57,179 nt of DNA from Bacteroidaceae bacterium (GTDB lineage: Bacteria > Bacteroidota > Bacteroidia > Bacteroidales > Bacteroidaceae). The notes under the pieces are model-generated. The model saw only the letters and a list, made by a program, of their open reading frames with translations, searched no databases and was not told where the DNA came from. A program made the position numbers and the translations under genes. Location of the stretch: assembly GCA_017619335.1 (NCBI GenBank), contig JAFZSP010000035.1, positions 1-57,179 on the forward strand, written 5' to 3'. Numbering within the stretch: the stretch's first letter is position 1; every line of letters starts with the position of its first letter. Below, piece by piece: positions 51,441 to 57,179 of this stretch.

Positions 51441-54400
51441 TTTGTTACAATCTTTTTACCGTTAATAATATGAACGCCTTTGGTGGGGCGTTTTACTTGA
51501 CGACCAGTAAGGTCGAATATTGCTTGATGATTCTCTGTTAAGCTGTTAATGTGCTGGATTCCAGTGAACTCGCCTTCCAATCCCTCGAATAGCTGCAGTG
51601 ACGTCACTTCTTGTCCTTGCTGGAGCAGGATGTTGATGACCATCACAGCATCCGTGACGGTGACCTTGCCGTCACCGTTGAGGTCGGCAGCCTCTTTCTG
51701 GAAGTCATCAGCGGGCTGCTGGAGGATATAGTTCACGATATATACAGCATCTGTGATGGTGACTCGACCGTCGCCGTTGGCGTCACCCAGCAGGAAGTCA
51801 GTCTCAATCTCCCTGACGATGCGGAAGGTGGAGCCGTCGTCCGCAGGACTATTGTCATCGTTCCAGGTCTGCAGGGCACCGCTGCCGCCGCCAAACTGAT
51901 TGATACACGTGTTGGGGTAACCATGCGGGCTCAGCACGAAGCCATCGCTATTGGGACGCACCTCCCAGCTGTAGTCACCCTCGCTCATCAGTACATTGAC
52001 CTGATTGTCATCGCCGGAGCCATCCAAGGTCAACACTTGTTGTAGGCCCGTGGCGCGGTTATAAACCAGGATATTCATGGGATCGCCGCCGAAAGCCCAC
52101 TGGAATTCGGGCTGGTCCAGCGTCTCCTCATCCACATCGCTGGTGGGATAATAGGGCTCACTCTCTTCTGTGTGGCAGTAGTAGCTGGAGCGAATGGTCA
52201 TATTGTACCAGTGGGCGTCTGCCTGCGAGTGTGTGAATTCGAAGGGTCCTGTCCAGATGACCTGGAACGCTGCGTGCATGTCATCCTCCACCAGCGTGGG
52301 AAGCTCCTCCAGCGTCTCCAGATAGATGAACTCGCTGGCGCAGTAGGGGGCTGGCATGTGACGGCCCCGAGCAACTTTGTGCTCCTCGGTTCCGATGACG
52401 CGTCCATCGTAGATGAAGTCGTAGGTTACCGTCACCAGCTCCTCCTCGGGTACGCGCTCTTCCAGTTCGGGCTGCACGCCGTTGATGATGTCCTCATAAA
52501 TCCGGTTGGCACGGGTCTCCAGCCACTCGGCGGCATCCAGGGCCTGCTGCTTGTAGTCTGTGTAGTCACTCCACACAGAGCGGTTGTTCTCGAAGGAGAC
52601 GTGGGCAAAGTCATAATAGTCCTGGCAGTACTCCAGGAGCTCCTGCAGGTCTTCACGCATGAATTTCTCCCAAAGCTCCTGATACACGGCGCTCATCGGC
52701 TCATACCTGAAGCGCAGGTCACGGATGAACTGCACCACCTCCATATTGGGTCCGTCTGTCCAATAGTTGTAGTCGGCTTCGGCGCGGAAATAGCTCCTGT
52801 TACGCTCATAGCCAAAGCCCCAGTCCAAGTCCCAAACGGGTCCGAAGACATATTTGCTGGTGTCACTCTCGAAGGATTCGCGATAGCAGAAGGTACTCTT
52901 GGGGTGGTAGAGCTCGTAGTTGATAATCAGCTCGTTGACCATCAGGAAGCGCACCAGCTGCTCGATATCCACGTGACGGGAAATGTCACGCCCGTGGTAC
53001 AAGGTGTTCATGAACTCGTTGAAATCCGTCTCCACGTCTTCCAAGGTGATGCTGGACGTTCCTTCCGAGAAGTCAGGCTCTTTGATGTTGATGGGAAGGT
53101 TGTAGGGGTCGGAGCGGAACTTCTGTCCGCTGGGTTCATCATAATAGGAATCCAGTTCCAAGAGGGCGGCGGCAGTCTCGTCTTCCAAATCCACGCTGTT
53201 GTTGGAGAAACCCACTTTCTCTGTCAGGTTGTAACTGCCGCGGTATTCTCCATTGAGATAGAGGTCCACCGGTATGATGTGGTTGGCGGCACTGGCTTCC
53301 ATGAGGTTGGCCGCTTTCATGCCGATGGCATTGGACATCAGCGAGCCCGTCTGGTAGTTGGACAGCAGCACCCAGCTCTTGCCTTTCTTCATGCCCAGAG
53401 GCTTCACTTTCTCTGCGAATTTCAGGCGGTAGGGCTTCTTGGGCCAGCTCCAGCTGCTGTTGCCGCGGCCTTTGATCTGCACGGGGGTCTCTTCCATGGA
53501 GGGGAAGATGTCACGCCCGTCAATAGAGATGGTGGCATCCTTGAAGGTGCTTTTGCTGTAAATGTCTCCGCCGTCGGCGGTGTTGATGTAGATACAGGGC
53601 ACTTCCGCACGGTCTGTCAACCAATCCACATGCACTCGGACCACGCGGCCATAGGGTTGCATGCTGTATGCTCCGGTCTCCTCGTCGGGCAGCCACATTG
53701 TGATGCCTGGACGGGTTACCACATAATAAATGTCTTTGTCAAAGCGCAGGCGGGAGACCTTGCTGTCCTGTAGCTGTCCGTTCACATAGACAAGTGTCTG
53801 GTCGTCTGGTACTTTGAAGGAAGGTGTCAGGCGTTTGCCGATGGCTGCCACCGTCAGAAAAACGGTGTCTTCCACCATCTCGCCCGGACAGTCTGAGAAC
53901 AGCTGGTCGTTGAATTTATTGTTGAACTTGTAGGAGTCGAAAGTGGGGAAATCTGCGGGTGCTTCCTCACTCAGCCGCTCCACCTCGGCCTGATTGTAGG
54001 TGAAGGTGGCGCCTGTGCTGGTTTCGATCACGATTTTACGATTGGCTTGTTTCTGACTGGTGACCACCTCCAGGGGGAAAGCCTCGATGCGGCCGTCTGT
54101 CAGGTACACGTGCAGGGCAGCAGGGAAAGTGAAGTGGGTGACGGGCTGAGGATCCGGGTCGGGATCGGGACCTGGACCTGGGCCGGGTTCGTCACTCTTC
54201 AGTGTCAGGTAATAACGCTCGTTGACAGAGCGCGAACCGCCAGAATAAGTCCCCAACAGTCCCTGGCTGGCACGCAGGTTCCAGTACCAGGCGGGAGCCA
54301 TCATGCTGTTGATATTCAGGGAACCATCATAGTCTTCCTCGATATTCCAGTACTGACTGCCGTCGTCGGGTTCGTCACTGGCTAACGTCATATTCTTGTA

Positions 54401-54697
54401 ATAGGCATCCACGCGCTCGGAAGTATAGATGAGCCACTCGCCCGAGGCTTCGTTCTGGAACGTATAGCCGTTGTCAGTATAAGTCACCACCCAGTAGGCA
54501 TCTTCGGTCTTGGACTGTCCGTCCTTTACATAGCAGATGTAAGGGGCCACGTTATGATAGGCACCCAATCCCACATAGCCTTCCACCTGCTGACAAGATA
54601 TGGAATACACACCATCTGCCACCAGCGGACTGGCCAAAGCGGGTATCAGGAGGCAGCACCAGAGGTGGAGCAAAAGGAGTATGTGTTTAAACTTCAT
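51437..54697 (-). CDS. Secreted CotH-kinase-fold protein with dockerin and T9SS-type tail
   Basis: A 1086-residue secreted protein. Start 54697 (MKFKHILLLLHLWCC) because the promoter box at 54724 lies inside the longer frame. Order: signal peptide, a beta-trefoil-like domain (to about 165), a PGPGPGPDPDPDP linker, a beta domain, then the CotH domain (about 400-740) with VQIKGRGNSSW, KPYRLKF and the metal-binding FGPVWDLDWGFGY, all intact. A second lectin-like domain follows, then two dockerin-type Ca2+ loops, GDANGDGRVTITDAVYI and ADLNGDGKVTVTDAVMV, and the tail FDLTGR-x(n)-GVHIINGKKIVTK. CotH proteins are atypical kinases that phosphorylate surface proteins; the substrate is unknown here. 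Confidence 0.87.
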   Translation of the reverse strand: MKFKHILLLLHLWCCLLIPALASPLVADGVYSISCQQVEGYVGLGAYHNVAPYICYVKDGQSKTEDAYWVVTYTDNGYTFQNEASGEWLIYTSERVDAYYKNMTLASDEPDDGSQYWNIEEDYDGSLNINSMMAPAWYWNLRASQGLLGTYSGGSRSVNERYYLTLKSDEPGPGPGPDPDPDPQPVTHFTFPAALHVYLTDGRIEAFPLEVVTSQKQANRKIVIETSTGATFTYNQAEVERLSEEAPADFPTFDSYKFNNKFNDQLFSDCPGEMVEDTVFLTVAAIGKRLTPSFKVPDDQTLVYVNGQLQDSKVSRLRFDKDIYYVVTRPGITMWLPDEETGAYSMQPYGRVVRVHVDWLTDRAEVPCIYINTADGGDIYSKSTFKDATISIDGRDIFPSMEETPVQIKGRGNSSWSWPKKPYRLKFAEKVKPLGMKKGKSWVLLSNYQTGSLMSNAIGMKAANLMEASAANHIIPVDLYLNGEYRGSYNLTEKVGFSNNSVDLEDETAAALLELDSYYDEPSGQKFRSDPYNLPINIKEPDFSEGTSSITLEDVETDFNEFMNTLYHGRDISRHVDIEQLVRFLMVNELIINYELYHPKSTFCYRESFESDTSKYVFGPVWDLDWGFGYERNRSYFRAEADYNYWTDGPNMEVVQFIRDLRFRYEPMSAVYQELWEKFMREDLQELLEYCQDYYDFAHVSFENNRSVWSDYTDYKQQALDAAEWLETRANRIYEDIINGVQPELEERVPEEELVTVTYDFIYDGRVIGTEEHKVARGRHMPAPYCASEFIYLETLEELPTLVEDDMHAAFQVIWTGPFEFTHSQADAHWYNMTIRSSYYCHTEESEPYYPTSDVDEETLDQPEFQWAFGGDPMNILVYNRATGLQQVLTLDGSGDDNQVNVLMSEGDYSWEVRPNSDGFVLSPHGYPNTCINQFGGGSGALQTWNDDNSPADDGSTFRIVREIETDFLLGDANGDGRVTITDAVYIVNYILQQPADDFQKEAADLNGDGKVTVTDAVMVINILLQQGQEVTSLQLFEGLEGEFTGIQHINSLTENHQAIFDLTGRQVKRPTKGVHIINGKKIVTK

Positions 54698-54723
54698 AGG
54701 CACAACGCGTTGATATGAGCGTG

Positions 54724-54731
54724 CAAAGGTA
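54724..54731 (-). promoter_or_regulatory. -7 promoter box TACCTTTG of the CotH gene
   Basis: The minus strand reads TACCTTTG, 26 bases before ATG 54697. Confidence 0.6.
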
Positions 54732-55126
54732 CTGCTTTTTTCCTTATGTAACGAGAGAAATGGAGAAAAATAGAAGAAAAAAGGGCTTAAAGTGGTGAAA
54801 AAGGGAAAATGTGAGCAATTTGCCATGCAGAATCCCCCGGTTATGATTACCATCTTCGGCTTCTCCGCCGTGAGCAAAGACAGCTTATGACACCAAATCT
54901 ACCCACCATTCACAGTTTCACAGTTCACAGTTCAAAAATCAAGCCCTCACCCCGCTCCACCTTCTAAATTTACTATAAATTCTATATGTTAAGTAGGTGA
55001 ACACAATTAGTTTACTTAACTCTCGCAAGTAAAACCCCGAAGGGGTGAAAGACCACAGGCAGGGGTGTAACCCCTGCTAACGGACACTACACCACACAAA
55101 CCCCGAAGGGGTGACAGAATGAAAAA
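54732..55126. other. Gene-free region with a long repeat copy
   Basis: No gene is supported between the CotH promoter and the remnant at 55127. The left third is A-rich with ttcacag repeats (54906-54935). 54991-55118 is the first copy of the direct repeat also present at 57041. Confidence 0.7.
54991..55118. repeat. Long direct repeat, copy 1 (about 128 bp)
   Basis: Shared with 57041-57179 in the same orientation: gtgaacacaattagttta, two ACCCCGAAGGGGT palindromes about 65 bp apart, and gaccacaggcaggggtg...cccctgct between them. The middle differs in length. A partial mirror (caccccctcgggg, cacaggcaggggc) continues to about 55220. Confidence 0.8.
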
Positions 55127-55330
55127 TTAGCGCTCTTTCACCCCCTCGGGGTTCTTCAAGTGTGAAGCGTCGCAGAGCGCCGAGCGCGTATCCCCGGCCC
55201 CACAGGCAGGGGCGATAACCTCTGTACCTTCGGGCGCACCGATGACGAGCGTACAGAAGTTCGACTCATGGTCAAGCAGGTCTTTTGGACGGAGAAGGAT
55301 GTTGTCGCCAGCCTGTACATTTCGGATAGG
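55127..55330 (-). pseudogene. Remnant of an exported M23-like gene, cut by a repeat
   Basis: A frame open from just after the anti-sigma stop to TAA at 55127-55129 has no start codon. It reads RNVQAGDNILLRPKDLLDH, then TLVIGAPEGTEVIAPA, in which PEGTEVIAP resembles the entry strand of LytM/M23 domains (PxGTPVxAPxxG). After IAPA the sequence turns into repeat-type DNA (NPEGVKER from aaccccgagggggtgaaagagcg). It was probably the gene following the sigma/anti-sigma pair before repeat insertion. Family assignment is tentative. Confidence 0.4.
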
Positions 55331-55332
55331 GG

Positions 55333-56265
55333 TTATTCTTGGTTAATCAATTCATAATTAGTCACGCCGTTGTCACACATCAACTTCTTGATGCGCTCGA
55401 TGTGTTTTTGTGGGACACCGCGGCAGACGTTGATGCGGACGTGGTGGTCTTTGCGGTTGGCCACATCTGCCAATAAGTCGTGGATACCATCCGTCTGCGA
55501 TTCTGCCCATGAGCATATAGTGTAGTTCTTCCAACTGAAGCCGTCGTAAAGCCCTCTTCTGGACCAAATCGTTGTTTTGGCACCACTATCCTTCGGAGGT
55601 GTGCCGGTGAGCAGGATGGTCAGTTCTGGATTGATATTGCCCTTCACATCGGCAGAAATCTGTACGGGTGTGGTGACAAGGTTCACTGATTGGAATCCCT
55701 CCCCACGGTGTATTTCTACTTTTTTCAGGGCAGAAGCGGGCAAATCGGGTAGGTTGTTGATGTCGAGCTCCTTACCATTGAGAGTGACTTGACAATACTT
55801 TGTCAGGAAAATATAAGGTGATGCACATACGGAACGCTCTTCCATGAATGAGCCGTCATCTTTCTCCACCCAAGTGCCCTTGAGCCAAGTCACACGGATA
55901 CCATTGCCTCTATTTGAGTCTGAGGGTGCAATCCATGGTTGGAGCATTTTCGGTGCTGTGGTCGTGGTATCCTTACCGCTGTTCTCGGTGAATACACGAT
56001 AGGTGGCGAAGGCGGCACCTGAGAGAAGCACCACACCAACGAATACAGCTGCGACTTTATAAAAGATGCTGCCAGAAGCCTTTTCACGCTTCAAAACGGG
56101 TGAATGTTTGGGACGTAGAGACTCTGCCGTCATCATCAGCTCTTCGTAGTATTCCTGACACTCGGCGCACTGGCTGATATGCTTATCGCACTCGGCTTTG
56201 ATCTGTGGATCGACATCCTTGTCAAAGAGGTCGGCCACTATTGTTTTGAATTCCTTGCAATCCAT
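55333..56265 (-). CDS. Zinc-finger anti-sigma factor, membrane-bound
   Basis: A 310-residue inner-membrane regulator. The cytoplasmic N-terminus carries the zinc anti-sigma motif KHISQCAECQEYYEEL (His29, Cys33, Cys36). A membrane span IFYKVAAVFVGVVLLSGAAF is at about 67-88. The extracytoplasmic part (about 90-310) is unusual: MLQPWIAPSDSNRGN, YCQVTLNGKELDINNLPDLPASALKKVEIHRGEG, similar to a plug-like beta fold, and ends KKLMCDNGVTNYELINQE. It starts 23 nt after the sigma gene stop. Stress or ligand sensing outside the membrane is inferred from the order. Confidence 0.88.
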   Translation of the reverse strand: MDCKEFKTIVADLFDKDVDPQIKAECDKHISQCAECQEYYEELMMTAESLRPKHSPVLKREKASGSIFYKVAAVFVGVVLLSGAAFATYRVFTENSGKDTTTTAPKMLQPWIAPSDSNRGNGIRVTWLKGTWVEKDDGSFMEERSVCASPYIFLTKYCQVTLNGKELDINNLPDLPASALKKVEIHRGEGFQSVNLVTTPVQISADVKGNINPELTILLTGTPPKDSGAKTTIWSRRGLYDGFSWKNYTICSWAESQTDGIHDLLADVANRKDHHVRINVCRGVPQKHIERIKKLMCDNGVTNYELINQE

Positions 56266-56288
56266 AGTTGTTCTTCATTTTTGTGGGT

Positions 56289-56804
56289 TTATACAGAATG
56301 AGGGGCGCGCATTCCTCGTTTTATCTTTTCCATCCCGTAGGTGAAACGGGACTTGGCTGTGGTGAGCGGTATGCCCAGGATGTCGGCTATTTCCTGGAAA
56401 CTCTTGTCACCATAGAAGCGCAGTCGGATGACCTCGGCCTGTTCGTCCGGAATTTCTGCCAACAGACGACTGATGCGGCGGTATTCCTGTTCAAAGTCCT
56501 CCGCTTCGGGTTCGATGAGTCCGGGCTGGCTCTCTAAGGGAACGGTAGGCATGTGTCCTACCTCTCGCTGGCGGCTGATGCAGAGATTGGTCAGGGTGCG
56601 ATAGAGGTAGGCCGACAGGTTACGAACCTCCGCATCACCTTCACTCAGTCGCTGGTGCAATCGTACAAACACGTCCTGAACGGCATCCTCTGCATCGTCC
56701 AGATTCCCCAGCCGGTAGCAGGCGTATTGTAGCATCCCGCGACATTCAGCAGCTATCTGCCGCTCCGTTTCATTGGCTTTATGGTGTATGTTCAGCAATT
56801 TCAT
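56289..56804 (-). CDS. ECF RNA polymerase sigma factor
   Basis: A 171-residue ECF sigma factor. Start 56804 (MKLLNIHHKANETERQ) because the promoter box at 56832-56839 is inside the longer frame. Region 2: CRGMLQYACYRLGNLDDAEDAVQDVFVRLHQRL. Region 4: LLAEIPDEQAEVIRLRFYGDKSFQEIADILGIPLTTAKSRF with its helix-turn-helix. It pairs with the zinc-finger anti-sigma downstream. The linker holds VPLESQPGLIEPEAEDFEQE. Targets cannot be read from this window. Confidence 0.92.
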   Translation of the reverse strand: MKLLNIHHKANETERQIAAECRGMLQYACYRLGNLDDAEDAVQDVFVRLHQRLSEGDAEVRNLSAYLYRTLTNLCISRQREVGHMPTVPLESQPGLIEPEAEDFEQEYRRISRLLAEIPDEQAEVIRLRFYGDKSFQEIADILGIPLTTAKSRFTYGMEKIKRGMRAPHSV

Positions 56805-56831
56805 TTTACAGTCTCGTTTACCTATATGACG

Positions 56832-56839
56832 CAAAAGTA
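56832..56839 (-). promoter_or_regulatory. -7 promoter box TACTTTTG of the sigma/anti-sigma operon
   Basis: The minus strand reads TACTTTTG, 27 bases before ATG 56804. It matches the housekeeping box rather than any distinct ECF motif, so autoregulation is not evident. Confidence 0.55.
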
Positions 56840-56879
56840 GTGAAAAAGACTTAATCAAACGCCATTTTTTTCAAAAAAG

Positions 56880-56914
56880 AAGCATCAACCTCGGATTTTG
56901 TCTGGTTGATGCTT
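56880..56914 (-). terminator. Rho-independent terminator upstream of the sigma gene
   Basis: AAGCATCAACC (56880-56890) and GGTTGATGCTT (56904-56914) form a perfect 11-bp stem. On the minus strand it is followed by CTTTTTTG, so it would end a minus-strand transcript coming from beyond the right edge. No gene is seen between it and the edge. Confidence 0.75.
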
Positions 56915-57040
56915 TATGTTCATAAAGGAATGTACGCTTCCTTATGTCGTTCTATGTCAGTCGGTCTAGTTCCCGAACAAAGCTCGCCTACCAGTAGCCT
57001 TTCCGCTCATTTGCGATTTCGTTCTACATTGAGTAATAAT

Positions 57041-57179
57041 AAGTAAGTGAACACAATTAGTTTATACTATTCAGAATGTAACCCCGAAGGGGTGTTAAGA
57101 CCACAGGCAGGGGTGGAGCGTAGCGAAGCCCCTGCTATCAGGGCACGCAGTACGAACCCCGAAGGGGTGACAGATCACC
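57041..57179. repeat. Long direct repeat, copy 2 (reaches window end)
   Basis: Same orientation and order as 54991-55118: gtgaacacaattagttta, ACCCCGAAGGGGT at both ends and the accacaggcagggg core. It is slightly longer in the middle. The rest of 56915-57040 holds no gene I can support. Confidence 0.8.

Noticed and set aside
52172..53773. Long plus-strand open frame opposite the CotH gene
   Set aside because: It has no signal, domain or promoter and runs against a complete CotH protein.
56915..57040. A short minus-strand frame ending NEIANERKGYW
   Set aside because: It is closed by a stop just upstream and has no start; too little to call a gene remnant.

Overview
The window reads as chromosome of a Prevotella-like member of the Bacteroidales. 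The evidence is the repeated promoter -7 box TAnnTTTG just upstream of many starts, very weak Shine-Dalgarno signals, secreted proteins ending in short GR-x(n)-GxYI-x-GKK tails of the type IX secretion (T9SS) kind, and BACON, BspA-type leucine-rich, MBG, CotH and DUF349 proteins. No rRNA, tRNA or CRISPR was seen.

Layout. (1) 1-7547, minus strand: an incomplete TPR lipoprotein, a very large three-module pectin enzyme (GH28, GH105 and a third (alpha/alpha)6-type region) and an RsmF-like rRNA methyltransferase. (2) 7613-16864, plus strand: thyA-folA-topB with 4-nt overlaps, a PorE-like OmpA lipoprotein, a CorA transporter and a DUF349 protein. (3) 16974-31603: a three-gene secreted-protein cassette (beta-helix protein; YRYW-repeat protein with dockerin-like loops; MBG-repeat protein) present twice in the same order, with an Rpn/PD-(D/E)XK nuclease gene between the copies. 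(4) 31734-36648: an envelope operon of PEGA, BACON and LPP20-like proteins. (5) 36727-46742, mostly minus strand: a CbxX-type AAA ATPase with a structured leader, alkaline phosphatase, cyclophilin, GH51 arabinofuranosidase, DUF2461, DUF1080 and a tandem CE12-type esterase, with purN on the plus strand. (6) 46896-51204: etfB-etfA-acyl-CoA dehydrogenase, interrupted at both gene junctions by palindrome-ended elements. (7) 51285-56804, minus strand: a CotH/dockerin protein coupled to a 51-residue peptide, then an ECF sigma and zinc-finger anti-sigma pair lying between two copies of a long direct repeat.

The most interesting signal is in the etf operon. A 518-bp unit with 35-bp terminal inverted repeats (33/35 matching) encodes a single DUF559 Vsr-like endonuclease. 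A 154-bp unit with perfect 35-bp inverted repeats of the same sequence and no gene sits 1 kb upstream. Each begins on the last base of the stop codon of the preceding gene, and the inner end of the short unit is translated as part of EtfA. This looks like a minimal mobile element and its non-autonomous derivative, able to write its ends into host proteins. Unrelated palindromic or tandem inserts are also read in frame in the MBG proteins, the CE12 esterase, DHFR, the rRNA methyltransferase, TopB and the AAA protein.

The second candidate system is the duplicated secreted cassette. Its dockerin-like and possibly cohesin-like modules, T9SS-type tails and strict gene order suggest a jointly made surface assembly. 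The PorE-like protein would fit the export machinery for these cargo proteins.
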